DNA of 64,000 bases. Source: Elgaria multicarinata webbii. Taxonomy: Eukaryota; Chordata; Lepidosauria; Squamata; Anguidae. The stretch covers positions 3,485,001 through 3,549,000 of the forward strand of contig NC_086182.1 in assembly GCF_023053635.1 (NCBI RefSeq). Direction: 5' to 3'. The position numbers and the translations under genes are program-made. Under the pieces are notes generated by a model. The model was not told where the DNA came from. It saw nothing but the letters and a program-made list of their open reading frames with translations, and ran no database searches. Shown here piece after piece: positions 46,037 through 57,299 of the stretch (position 1 is its first letter; each line of letters begins with the position of its first letter).

Positions 46037-46489
46037 AGCATCACTCACTCCAAACAAACACACGCATGAACACATGCATTCACTCAAAGACCCCATGCAC
46101 CCCATTCAAGTTCTGGAAGTCCAAATGTGGAGCCTCCCACCCACACCCCAGCGTCCCTGGCTTCGCTTCGGCAGGCGAGATGGCGCCCCGCGCCCGTCCA
46201 GCCAAAGCAAAGCCAGGGACGCTGGGGTGGGGGTGGGGGCGGCTCCACGTTTGGACTTCCACCGTGGAAGTCCAAACGTGGAGCCGCCCCCACCCCCACC
46301 CCAGCGTCCCTGGCTTTGCTTTGGCTGGACGGGCGCGGGGCGCCATCTCACCCACCCAGGCCCAACTGAATCCTCAGGCCAGCCCAGCTCACAGCCAACG
46401 CACATGAGTGCTGCGCTGCGCCTGGCGCCCCTCTTAGCTTGGTGCTCTAGGCGGCTGCCTGAGTGGCCTCTATGGTAGCACCGGCCCTG
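45729..46489. mobile_element. hAT-like non-autonomous element, copy 2, with internal palindrome
   Basis: The ends CAGGGCCGGTGCCAGA and GGTAGCACCGGCCCTG are inverted. GCGGGGCA (45721-45728) and GAGGGGCA (46490-46497) flank it, 7 of 8. It is the reverse of copy 1 over most of its length but carries an extra inverted block at 46177-46349. Confidence 0.85.
46177..46349. repeat. Perfect palindrome, 86-bp arms
   Basis: Positions 46177-46262 are the exact reverse complement of 46264-46349, with one base between. Copy 1 of the same element has only one arm (near 5285-5350), so the second arm is a derived duplication. Confidence 0.9.
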
Positions 46490-46694
46490 GAGGGGCAGAA
46501 TCCGAATTGGAGCGCCTGAGTTCTAGGGTCGGACGGAGACTTCGTGCCCCCTTTCCAGTGAGCATAAAAGAAGACCTTCAAGATGGTTTGGAACCACATT
46601 CAGGCATGCTTGGAGTAGATCCATTGAAATCCATATTATGGGACTGCACCTAAGGCCCCACTGATGTTAACGGATCTACTCTGAATATGAGTGA

Positions 46695-47110
46695 GCGCTT
46701 TTTATTCCACCCTTCCATCCTATTTCCAGGGTGGTTTACAAAAAGAATCAAACAATTAAAAGGTAAACACACACACACCCCGAAATGAGCTTTAAAACAC
46801 AAGATTAGAAATGCAGCATTGAACAGTCAGAAGAATAAAAGTTTATTTATTTATTTATTACATTTTTATACTGTGCCCAATAGCCAAAGCTCTTTGGGCA
46901 GTTCACAAAAATTAAAACTGTAATAAAACAACCAACAGTCTAAAAACACAAACACAAAATACGGAATAAAAAGCACAACCAGGATAAAACCACGCAGCAG
47001 AAATTGATATAAGATTAAAATGCAGAATTAGGACAGTAAAATTTAAATTTAAGTTAAAATTAAATGTTAAAATACTGAGAGAATAAAAAGGTCTTACAAT
47101 AAAAAGTTGT
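46695..47110 (-). mobile_element. L2-clade LINE 3' fragments
   Basis: TTTTTATTCCACCCTTCC with GGGTGGTTTACAAAAAG (46695-46745), then a second tail from 46843 (TTTATTACATTTTTATAC, GCTCTTTGGGCAGTTCAC). Confidence 0.65.
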
Positions 47111-47966
47111 AAGTTAGAAAGATACGGAACATGTAAAACGGTGCCGGCTCTAGGTTTGGGGTCCCTCAAGCAAGACCATCTCAATGGACCTCCTTCAATG
47201 AGTCTATCTTCTCACCACTTTTTCTGCAGGTCATTTCTTCTCCTCCACTGCCTGCTATTAAACAAGCCGGCCGCGGCGTCTCATTCTCCTCCTCAACGTC
47301 ACCATCGTCTGAACCAGAGCAAGGGGACAGGTGAACAAACAGGTGGCAATAGGGAAGAGGAGGAGCAACTCTGGGGTGGGTTGGTGGGGTGTCTTTTTAG
47401 TGGCCCTCTGCTGAAGTATGGGGCCTTGGCAGGTGCCCTGCCCACCCCACAAACATTTTTGGTGTTAGGAAAACACTGTTTTATTCTTCCAGACTTTTTT
47501 GGGCATTTTTTTTTTCAGGGTTTAACTGCTGTTCTCGTGTTTTAGATTGCATTTTTATTGTATACTAGCTGTACCCTGCCACGCGTTGCTGTGGCTCAGT
47601 CTGGTTAAATTGAAAAGAAAGAAAAGACAAAGTGGATGTTTCTAATATGTTTAATTTCACAATGTTTGTGGATATACAATATTTTTAGTTTCTCCATTGT
47701 CTGGGTAGATACAGAGATTGTCTGGTTTGCCGACTCTAGAACACGCAACATATAATTGTCCATGTGAGAAGCAATCTGTGTCTAGATCTAAACCGCACAA
47801 TTCTAAAGATTGGCCCTGAGCTTTGTCGATGGTGATTGCAAACGCCAATCGAATTGGGAATTGCAATCTCTTAAATTGAAATGGCATATCTGTTGGAATC
47901 ATAGGAATGCGAGGAATGAGGACATCTTCACCTTTGAAAGGTCCTGTCAAGATTGTTGCTTCTATG

Positions 47967-48305
47967 ACCTATAAGAGCAAATAGGAGAGAACATGCAAAT
48001 AGGAGAGGAGGCAGAGGCAGTGGATTGGCCTACTGTTTGGTTTTTAAAAAAGGATGTTTTTACGGTGAGGAGGTTAGTGGAAACTCCTGGCAGTTACCTT
48101 TCTTCAGAACGTGTAACTGTCACAGGTGTGACATCTATATTCACTCAGCCAATTGTGAGAGAACATGCAAATAGGAGAGGAGGCAGAGGCGGTGGATTGG
48201 CCTACTGGTTGGCGATGTCACAATGACCTATAAGAGCAAATAGGAGAGAACATGCAAATAGGAGAGAAGGCAGAGGCAGTGGATTGGCCTACTGGTTGGC
48301 GATGT
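47967..48305. repeat. Minisatellite inside the Helitron
   Basis: The unit with AGAGAACATGCAAATAGGAG, GGCAGAGGC and GTGGATTGGCCTACTG occurs three times. Some copies also carry GACCTATAAGAGC and TTGGCGATGTCACAATGA. Confidence 0.8.
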
Positions 48306-48398
48306 CACAATGATCAGCAGGACTGGTTTTTAGGAGGCCTATTTCTTCGATTTTAAGGCAAACTTTTGTCCCCATATAGAACATAGTTACATAACAAC

Positions 48399-49254
48399 TG
48401 TCCGGGAAAGCCGCCAAATGGCTTGACAAAGAAAGATAAGACCAGCCGGTAGCTAGGTAACGAAGGTGTTTATTTACAGAAGCTAAACAGTGCAGGGAAA
48501 GGAGGGGAAAACGGGGGTTTGACAGCAAAAGTCAAGGAACAGGAACAGTTCAAGGAGCAGGCTTGTAGAGTAGTCAATGTCCAGTCCAAAGTCAAGGGAG
48601 CGTGGCAAAGAGGAGATTCGATAATGCAGTCCAAGTTCAAACACAGTCAACAGTCAGCGACAAACCAGTAACACAGTCCAGAGTCAGGGGCAACAACAGG
48701 CAAGACGTAGTCACAAACCGGTCCAAGGTCGAAGCAGGAATCCAGAGTAGGCAGACGTGGTCACGGGGTCCGGGAATCAAGACAGGAATCAGAATCCAGG
48801 CATTCAGGAACAAGGCACGAGGTCACAAGATCCAAGAGCAAAGGCTTCCGCCAGAATGCTCAGATAATCTCTGACAACTTTGCAGGGCTCACAGCTGCGC
48901 TTTTATCCTTAGTCAGAGTGCTGAGTCATGGCCTCTCAGCTGATCCCTAATTGCCTGGTGTTTCTGGTGGAGGCGGCGAGACCGGCGTCTGGTGCCTTCT
49001 CCGCCCGCAACTGGCTGAAACCAGGCTTCTCTGCCTCCTCCTCAGACCTCTGCGGCTCCTCCGTAGTCTTTGCTGGCATCAGGCCCTCAGAGCTAGCAGA
49101 GGTCCCAGCTGGCCTTGGCTCTTCTCCCTGAGGCTCTGCCACAGTCTCTGCCAGTCCAGCCTCCTCACTACCTGAGCTGGGCTTCTCGGTACTAGGTCCA
49201 GCCTCTGCCACCTCCTCCTCATCTCCTGACTCCATCTCTATGCAGGGCATGACA
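48399..49254 (-). mobile_element. Solo LTR, Ty3/gypsy type (fossil)
   Basis: It reads TGTCATGCCC...CCGGACA on the minus strand, 856 bp, with exact 5-bp duplication ACAAC at 48394-48398 and 49255-49259. Its start region (ESGDEE and AGPST in translation) resembles the end of the pol frame and LTR of the chromodomain element at 54420-55905, so it is the same broad family. No internal region. It is younger than its host Helitron. Confidence 0.85.
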
Positions 49255-49454
49255 ACAACGCTCGTGTATTCGGATGCAATGTTGTGTCAAAATTTCAAAG
49301 CAATCGGTGAAGAACTTTCGGAGATATAACATCTGTTTCGAACGAACATTTACATTTTTATTTATATAGATTATGCCTAGTTAAAATAGTCTGTTAACTA
49401 TCCTGGAAACTAACACTGAAAGCGGCATAGGAAGTTTGACAAACTAAATTAAAA

Positions 49455-49645
49455 TAAAATCTTCATGTGCTGCTTGTGGGCTTCTTAGAGGCATCTAACA
49501 GGCCAGTGTTCTTGCTGTTTTAAATTCATCTATCAGAAGCATTTTTATACTCCGCCATTCAAATAACTTTCCCAGGCTGGTGTGGAAACAAGATGGTGGA
49601 CTAGATGGGCTCTTGGTCTGATCCAATAAGGCTGATCTTATGCTC
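49455..49645 (+). mobile_element. CR1 LINE 3' tail
   Basis: GTGCTGCTTGTGGGCTTCTT through GGTGGACTAGATGGGCTC and TTGGTCTGATCCAATAAGG. Confidence 0.7.
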
Positions 49646-49649
49646 CAAT

Positions 49650-50570
49650 GTGAAAGAACGTGTGGCATCAGGGTGGATCCTTTTTCTGCTTCAGTATGTC
49701 AGGGGAAACAATCCTGGGATCTATAAGGCATGTATGGAGCACACTGTATAAACTCTTGTTTTTGTCTTTGGTTGAAAGGGTAGTGCCAGCAGTGAGAAGT
49801 TCTTGCATATAAAATACGCTTTGCAGCAAAGAAGGTAAATGGTGGGGAATTTTAAGAGCCTTTCCAGAATGTTCCAGCTCAGGAAAGTATGTCACTTTAA
49901 ACTAATTGCTATATACCAGAACTTGGCAGCGGTACTGGACATTTCCCTTATTACTTTTGATGTGGCACACACTCAGAAACTGCAAATCCACATCTACTTC
50001 TTTTTGTGTGTGGATAGGTCACTCTGACGCCACCTACTTTCCCCCAGTTCCAAGCAGAGGGATGTCTCATGGAAGGAACTATTGACCTAATGTACTATGG
50101 TGGCCAAGAGTATTTCCTGAGGGAGATGTAGGTAGGTATTTGAATCCTACCTACAACTACATGAAACCTACCTACAGCGGGTTCATGTAGTTGAAGCAGA
50201 AGCTGCCACTTCAACACATCACAAATCCCAAACTTCCTTTCAGCTCAGATGTTCCATATAGGCAATGTATACTTTATAGGGTTTTTTTTCTGCATATGGA
50301 AAGATGTCATATCCCTGGGTACCAGATGTTGAAACAAACAAGGGAGGGCCATTACCTCTTGCTTTGTTTGTGAACTTCCCATGATGCATCTGGCTGGCCA
50401 CTGTTGGAAAAAACAATTTGCCAGATCAGGTGGACATTTTGGATTCAGCAAGGACATTCTTACATTCCTATGAAGCATTGGATAAATTCATGGTCTATCT
50501 GCAGCTGTTATCCATGAAATTTAAGAATGAAACTTCCATGTAGAGAGGCAGATATTTCTGAACACCAGAT
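49650..50570. other. Intergenic stretch, nothing firm
   Basis: No gene recognised. A small inverted motif lies near 50120-50180 (GTAGGTAGG...CCTACCTAC). Confidence 0.45.
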
Positions 50571-50771
50571 GTTGGGGACAAACAAATAAATGCAGCCATC
50601 TTCATGTCCTTTTCTAATTATGCCTAACATGGAGTTTGCCTTCTTTACAGTGGCTGCACACTGGTTTGACATTTTCATCAAGCAGTCCACTACAACCTGT
50701 CACTGCTAGCTCAGATTCTATCAGGTAATACTTGAAGTTGGGTTTTTTGCCCCAATGTGCATCACTTTACA

Positions 50772-52490
50772 CTTGCTTACAACAATAATAATAATTTATT
50801 TCTTACCCGCCTCTCCCTTTGGATCGAGGCAGGGAACAACATTAGTACAACAAAACACATCTTAAAAATTCTTAATTTCACATTCATTTGGGTAGGCCTG
50901 CCGGAAAAGGCTGTCTTAAATTCAGGGAGAGAGTTAATTTTACGAATGTCCTCCGGCAAGCCGTTCCACAATCTGGGGGCAACATCTAGAGTATTGCATC
51001 CAGTTCTGGGCTCCACAATTCAAGAAGGATGCAGACAAGCTGGAGCGTGTTCAGAGAAGGGCAACCAGGATGATCAGGGGTCTGGAAGCAAAGCCCTATG
51101 AAGAGAGACTGAAAGAACTGGGCATGTTTAGCCTGGAGAAGAGAAGATTGAGGGGAGACCTGATAGCACTCTTCAAATACTTAAAAGGTTGTCACACAGA
51201 GGAGGGCCAGGATCTCTTCTCAATCCTCCCAGAGTGCAGGACACGGAATAACGGGCTCAAGTTACAGGAAGCCAGATTCCGGCTGGACATCTGTAAAAAC
51301 TTCCTGACTGTTAGAGCAGTACGACAGTGGAACCAATGACCTAGGGAGGTTGTGGGCTCTCCCACCCTAGAGGTATTCAAGGGGCAGCTGGACAACCATC
51401 GGGCATTCTTTAAGGTGGATTCCTGCATTGAGCAGGGGGTTGGACTCGATGGCCTTGTAGGCCCCTTCCAACTCTGCTATTCTATGATTCTATGAAGAAA
51501 AGGTGCTCTGGGTAACAGTTGTCCACCTAGTTTTGGCTGACTGAAGTAAGTTCTCCCCAGAGGACCTGAGTGTGCGGGGCAGACTGTATGGGAGAAGGCG
51601 ATCCCGCAGGTAACCTGGACCCAAACCATGGAAGGCTTTAAATGTAATGACCAACACTTTGTACTTTGCCCGGAAACTAATTGGCAGCCAGTGGAGTGAT
51701 TTTAATGTTGGGGTAATATGTTCACCCGTAGATGTACTGGTGACAACCTGGCTGCCATAATTTGTACTAATTGAAGTTTCTGAACTAGGTGCAATGGTAG
51801 CCCTATGTACAGCGCATTGCAGAAGTCGAGACTTGAGGTTACCAGCGCGTGTACTACTGTCTTTAAATCTTTTAACTCTAGAAAAGGGCGCAGCTGGCGT
51901 AACAGCTGAAGCTGATAGTAGACACTCCTGGCTGTCGCATCTATCTGGGCTGTCATTTGGAGCGCCAGATCCAAGGGCACCCCCAAACTGCGAACGCAGT
52001 CTTTCACGGGGAGTGTAACCTCATCCAGAACTGGTTGACATACCTCCAAACCCCAGTTGGGGCCTTTGACAGTAAGCACCTTCATCTTGTCTGGATTCAG
52101 CTTCAGTTCCCCCCCCCCCCCCGCTCATCCAGCCCATTACTGCCTCCAAGCATTAATCCAGGAGAGACACACTATCCTTAGCTAATGCTGTTATCGAATG
52201 CATAGAGAAATATATTTGGGTGTCATCAGCATACTGATAGCACCCTGCCCCATGCCTCTGGATGATCTCTCCCAGTGGTTTCATGTAGCATTGGGGATAG
52301 GAGGGCGCCTTGTGGTACGCCATACAACAGCTCCTTCTTTGAGGAGCAGCTGTCCCCAAGCATCACCATCTGGAACCTGCCCGAGAGGTAGGACCGGAAC
52401 CACCGGAGCACAGTGCCCCCGATTCCCAAACCCCTCAGGTGTTCCAGAAGGATACCATGGTCGATGGTATCGAAAGCCGCTAAACCGCAC
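50772..52490 (-). mobile_element. L2-clade LINE, subfamily C, middle layer
   Basis: Minus-strand RT motifs: VLRWFRSYLSGRFQMV, LLYGVPQGALLSPML, QYADDTQIYF, then LDFCNALYIGLPLHLVQK. The 3' end with (AAT)n tail is at 50783. It is interrupted by a plus-strand CR1 at 50985-51495 and has frame breaks. Confidence 0.82.
50985..51495 (+). mobile_element. CR1 LINE 3' end, innermost layer
   Basis: It encodes [20 protein letters not shown] and [18 protein letters not shown], then the tail with ATTCTATGATTCTATGA. It is near-identical to 59110-59620. Confidence 0.9.
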
Positions 52491-52889
52491 CTGCCATTTG
52501 AATGCCCACTCTCCCAGTTTGGAGAGATCCTTTCGGAGCTCCTGACAATCCCTTTTTGTTTTAACCACTTTAAATAATTTTATATCATTGGCAAAATTGG
52601 CCACTTCACTGCTCATTCCTAATTCCAGATCATTTATGAACAAGTTGAAAAGAATTGGTCTCAATATAGATCCCTGTGGGATCCCCACTATTTATTTACC
52701 ATTTATTCCTACTCTCTGCTTTCTGTTGTTTAACTAGTTACTGATCCATAAGAACACCTCTCCTCTTATTCCATGACTGCTAAGTTTGTTTAGGAGTCTT
52801 TGGTGAGAGACTTTGTCCAAAGCCTTTTAGAAGTCAAAGTAGACAATGCCCACCGGATCATCCTTGTCTACATACCTATTGACACTCTC

Positions 52890-54135
52890 AAATATTGATA
52901 TGTATATCAATATTGTTCAGATGGAGATCTAATAATATATTACTGCCTTTGCAATCTTGGGCTTTGGCTATATTTTTAAAAGTTAATTTAACATCATATA
53001 TTATGGTAAATGTATATATCCCTCCCTGGAAATCAACTCATTACAGGGAGAATGTTTGGGGAAATCTTACAGATTATTTACTTGCCCTGCAGACTCAGTT
53101 CTCTGAAGCTCATTTGATACTAATTGGTGACTTTAATGCCTAGATTTGCCCAAACTGGAATGCAATAGAACAACCCACTTATTTTTCCTTGGATGACTTC
53201 CCACTGATAGAGGATAGACAATCTCATACAATAAACATTCAAGGGAAGCTGTTTATTCAAATGATCCTCCAAATTGGACTTCTCATTTTGAATGGCTCTT
53301 TGTCTGAGGATTTGACAGGAGAATTCACCTTCATCAATCATCTTGGTGTCAGTGACTATTGCAGTCCCTCCAGCTGGATTCGGGCTGATCATGCTCTTTA
53401 GAGTGGATTCGTATCAATGCAGTGATCACCAACCATTGATTGTCCAGCTGGAATGTCTAAAAGAAGTCCAGGCAAATCAAGAAAATGTAACTCCAATTTC
53501 AAGCACGAGTGTTGCAACATATCGCTGTAAGTGGGCAAATGTGAATTTAAGTGCCTTGGAATGCTTATGTCATTCTGAGAAGCAAGGTGCTTTGAGAAAT
53601 ACCCTGCTCACCTCAAAAGAGATGGAAGTAGTCTTAGATTGCTATGCCCAGATTATAGCAGCAGTTGAACCTCTTTTATTTTGGAAAGGCCGTTTAAAGA
53701 ACCAGAGGCCAAAAGAGGGGAACCCGTGGTTCAACGAGGACTGCAAGAAACTTAAGCAGGAAATCAAAAGACAACATAAATTTCTAAGGGACAGGTATAT
53801 AGTTCCTCTACCACATTCCTACTTGGCACTGCATAAATTCTATAAAAAGACAATTAAAGAGAAGAAGCAAGAGTATATTAGGCTGCAATGGGTTGAATTG
53901 GCATCAGCACTCGAAAGCAACGATAGATCCAGATTTTGGCATCTTATCTCCGCTTTAAGACACTCTGAGACTCCATCTATTGATACTTTTTTCACCACAC
54001 ATGAATGGGAACTACATTTTTACTCCCTTTTTGATGAGGATGATGAATATATTACTGCCATAACTAGAATTATTTTAAACTTAATAAAACAACAACACCC
54101 TTCTTCCTCAGGCAGGGATCTAATATCTTAAATCT
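52890..54135 (+). mobile_element. LINE endonuclease and linker fragment, clade unknown
   Basis: Frames carry VNVYIPPWKS and HLILIGDFNA (endonuclease core GDFN), CSDHQPLIVQLE (SDH motif), then a long linker with NPWFNEDCKKLKQEIKRQH and DRSRFWHLISALRHSE (53343-54131 open). This is an AP-endonuclease LINE 5' half of the I/Vingi-like or a related group. It ends before RT and is broken in the endonuclease. Confidence 0.75.
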
Positions 54136-54419
54136 TTTTCTTACTGTGAAGGACAGTCCGAAATGGCTGTGGTCTTGTTCAACTAAGTCTTGTATGGATG
54201 TTTGTGTTTAACTGTCTAACTTAGCCTGGGCTGCTGGGCCAGAGGGAGGGAGTCGGAGAATACTTCTCAAGGCCGATCTCATAGCCTGGCAGTCCCAACT
54301 CCTACTACAACACCTGTGAGTTTATCAGGGCTAATTGGGATGTTGATGTGTTCCACCTGTCCTGAGGAAGCGGCTTTGCAACCAGCCACTTTTTAATTTA
54401 TCTACATGGGCTGTGTGCC

Positions 54420-55905
54420 CAGACTGGGAAGACCGCCCTCTCTCGTGCAAGCACTGAGTCATTGCTGACTCTTGGAGGGACGCCAGCTTTTTGCTGACGT
54501 TTTCTTGGCAGGCCTTATAGCGGGGTGGTTTGCCGTTGCCTTCCCCGGCCGTTATTACCTTTCCCCCAGCTAACTGGGTACTCATTTTACCGACCTCGGA
54601 AGGATGGAAGGCTGAGTCAACCCGAGCCAGCTGCCTGAAACCAGCTTCCGCTGGGATCGAACTCAGGCCGTGGGGAGAGTTTCGGCTGCAGAAACTGCTG
54701 CTTTACTGCTCTGCGCCACACGAGGCTCTGGGAAGACCGCCAGGTACTAGCAAACACACCAAATGAAGAGATAACACTTAATTTGTATTTCTCACACAGT
54801 TCAAAACATAAAGAAACAGAACAGTCTTTCTGTGCTTACGCCAAAGTCAAAGCCAGTCCATAAATCCATCCAGTTGTCATAAAGGGCACGGGAGAGAGGG
54901 TCACGAAAGTCCACAAAGCCAGTCCGAGTTCCAAAGGGCAGGAGGGAGTCACAGAGTCCAAGAAGTCCATAGTCCAACCAGTATAGCAGAAACACGACAA
55001 GGCCAAGGTTTCAAGGTCCAGAGCTTTCTCAGGCAAACCAGATTAAGTCTGACAAGATCCTGGCCTGCGCACTGTTACTTAAATACCCAAGCCCAGAATC
55101 ACAGCTGTTCCCTGTTTATCTGGCGTTTAGTAGCAATACGCTTGGATCTGCGTAGCGCCTCCTTCTCTGCCCTTTGTTGTTTGGACGATGGCACCGGTAA
55201 GATGTTTGTCTGCGCTTCCTCTAAGGCTGAGCTGGAGGGAGCCTCTGCTGGCTGCTGCCCAGCCATGCTGGTACTGGGTCCAGCCTGCGGCTCTTCATCC
55301 CCAGACTCCTCATCATCAGATACCTCACAGTTCCTAACACTACTCCCCTCTCCATAATCCCCTCCTGCCGCCCTAGCCGGGCCAGGCTTTGAAGGGTAGT
55401 TATTGTGAAAGTCCTGCACCAAGAGAGGAGCATGAACATCCCCAGCATTCTCCCAGGAGCGCTCCTCCGGCCCATACCCCAGCCAGTCTATCAAATACTG
55501 CAACCGCCCCTGATGTCTCCGAGAGTCTAGGACCTGTGCAACTTCATACTCCTCCTCCCTATCCACTAAAACCGGGACTGGAGGAGCCTTTGAGCCAGCA
55601 TCCGGCCTCACCCCTGCTGCTGGGACCAATAGGGAGCGATGAAACACTGGGTGAATACGGAACGTCCGAGGCAGCTGCAACCGGAAAGCCACTGGATTGA
55701 CCTGTGCTGTCACTAAAAAAGGGCCGATGAAGCGGGCGTCCAACTTCCTACAAGGTCGATGCCGTGGAAGATTCCGCGTCGACACCACCTGTGGGAAAGA
55801 ACGTAGTTGTGGAAAGGGCCTTGCTCCTGAGGGAGGGGGCAGGCTTGGTGGAGGCAGGTCACGGGGCCTGTGGACTGGCAAGGGGATAAAGAAGCAAGTG
55901 GCCAA
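54420..55905 (-). mobile_element. Ty3/gypsy chromodomain element, 3' part (fossil)
   Basis: A 268-codon minus-strand frame (55099-55905) has the integrase C terminus (KLDARFIGPFLVTAQVNPV, IHPVFHRSLL) and a chromodomain (EYEVAQVLDSRRHQGRLQYL, DWLGYG, SWENAG). A polypurine tract precedes the 3' LTR, which starts TGTTAGG at 55339 and runs to about 54420. The 5' part is absent, so the copy is a broken remnant. A SINE sits in the LTR. Confidence 0.85.
54438..54727 (-). mobile_element. tRNA-derived SINE, Sauria/Squam type
   Basis: On the minus strand it starts near TGGCGCAGAGCAGTAAAGC (box A), with GAGTTCGATCCCAG (box B), then GTTGACTCAGCCTTCCATCC, GAGGTCGGTAAAATGAGTAC and GGCAAACCACCCCGC. An exact 14-bp duplication CTGGGAAGACCGCC flanks it (54424-54437 and 54728-54741). 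Confidence 0.9.
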
Positions 55906-55929
55906 GGCTCTTCATCTTCCCGGAAGCTA

Positions 55930-56357
55930 CACGTGTATAAGGTGGGAGATCCATTCTGAGCTGGGGTGCTGCTGCTCAGGGTTAGATAGGTTTTTTATGT
56001 TCGAAGTGTCTGGATACTTTAGGGGAGACTGGCTGTGGCAGCTTTTAGAATGGGGTGAATGGTTTTATGGTGTGATTGCTTGCTGCTAACCTTCCCTCTA
56101 CACTTTACCTTATTCCCCCCTTCTTTCCTTTCCCCTTAGCTTTCGCTGCCTGACCAGAGCCTTATGAGTTAGTTTTTAGTTTGTGTAAATAAACCTGCTT
56201 TGGTCCTTAAAGCGTGCGCATGTGGTTTTATTTCTCAAAGGGCTGGCTCTTCCTGGCTAAGGACAGGGCTAGGGAGGGGACTACCTGGGAAGCTAGACGT
56301 TTGGTCTGGGAGCCTACCTTGCAGGGGCGCTGGGTGGACCCCAGCCTTCCTTCACAA
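55930..56357 (+). mobile_element. LTR-like fragment (fossil), 5' limit uncertain
   Basis: TTAGTTTTTAGTTTGTG, AATAAACC and an end CCTTCCTTCACA resemble the solo LTR at 28454-28972. The start was not found. Confidence 0.4.
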
Positions 56358-56429
56358 TTACTATTATTATTAATCTTCCTCAGAGTCCTGCATTGGCTGT
56401 AGTAGCAGCTCTAGCTATAGGGCTGACCA

Positions 56430-57272
56430 CAAGGCCAAATAATAACCCAGGCCAATTTTCCAGCAGACAGGTTTCTGTTCAAGGGAGTTAGGCAAACCAG
56501 GAGTGGTCAAACAGGCAAAGGAGGACAGGGCTCTTGCAGCTTTCACTGTTGTGATGGAGAGAGAATTCCACCAGGCGCTGCATGCATACAAGTGACACCT
56601 GCTAAAATTCCCTTTTCTGTACAACTGTTAAAGATACAGGAGCCTTGTTCATATGGGTCTCCCTAGGCAAGGGCCCACGGCCAGGCAGGCAGTCCAGTAT
56701 ATGGAGTCAGGCAAAGAGTCAAAGCACAGTTAGGCAGTTCAATACATACACAATTCAGTAGCATAATCAAGCAGGAGTCCAAGGTCTGTAGCACAGGGAT
56801 TCAAGAACAAGGCAGGGTCAGGAGACAAGGCAGGTGAAGCTGATGAGACTGGCTGAGTTTGGATGACACACTATCCCACCGTTGTTTCCCATTCTGTTCC
56901 TATTACATCCCCCCAGTTGATTAGTGTGTCGTCCAAACTCTGCCACTGTTTCCAACAACTAGCTGCTGAGACCCATCCAGGCCCAGCCTGGCCACAGCCC
57001 TTCTCAAGAGGAGTTGCTTTCTCCTGAGGAGACCATCTTTGCAAGCAAGCACTCCTTCTTGCAGGAGGCCTACTGGCTTGTCACTTCAGGCAACGATGCT
57101 CTTGGGGGTCAGAGGGTTGCTCAGTATCGGCTCCAAAGTTAGAGTCCCCTCCCCTGGATAGGGAAGGACCTGGAGCCCAGGTGCCAGCAACTGATGTGAT
57201 GTGATGTCGCCTGGGTTCTGGAGGCTCTACTTCTTCTTCTTCTGAGGAGGTTCCTCTAGTGAAGGCATGACA
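56430..57272 (-). mobile_element. LTR-like region related to the 48399-49254 LTR (fossil), with MITE inside
   Basis: On the minus strand it starts TGTCATGCC like the solo LTR and has a Glu-rich frame after it. An AGGGTGACC-family fragment lies at 56505-56665. The far end is uncertain. Confidence 0.45.
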
Positions 57273-57299
57273 CACAGGGATAATGGATAACAGAGATAA

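Larger units (their letters stand above)
47565..49370 (-). mobile_element. Helitron, internally deleted, holding a solo LTR
   Basis: On the minus strand it starts TCTATATAAATAAAAATG after A (49370) and ends GGTACAGCTAG before T (47565), the TC...CTAG and A/T insertion rule of Helitrons. GCCAC/GTGGC forms the 3' hairpin 11 nt before CTAG. A helicase C-terminal remnant lies at 47657-47950 (minus): FAITIDKAQGQSLELCG and FSHGQLYVACSRVGKPDNL. Without the LTR it is about 945 bp, so most of the Rep and helicase coding part is gone. Confidence 0.9.
50575..52885 (-). mobile_element. CR1 LINE, outer layer of a three-element nest
   Basis: RT codons lie at 52490-52885 (minus): GIPQGSILRPILFNLFINDL and KDLSKLGEWAFKWQ. 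They resume at 50770 with SKCKVMHIGAKNPTSSI, so about 1.7 kb was inserted between the two parts. Confidence 0.75.

Noticed and set aside
47993-48226. 77-codon ORF
   Set aside because: Produced by the minisatellite in the Helitron.
48602-48874. 90-codon ORF
   Set aside because: Lies within the solo LTR. Not a gene.
54438-54727. tRNA gene
   Set aside because: Boxes A and B belong to a SINE with target duplication. No cloverleaf of a functional tRNA.
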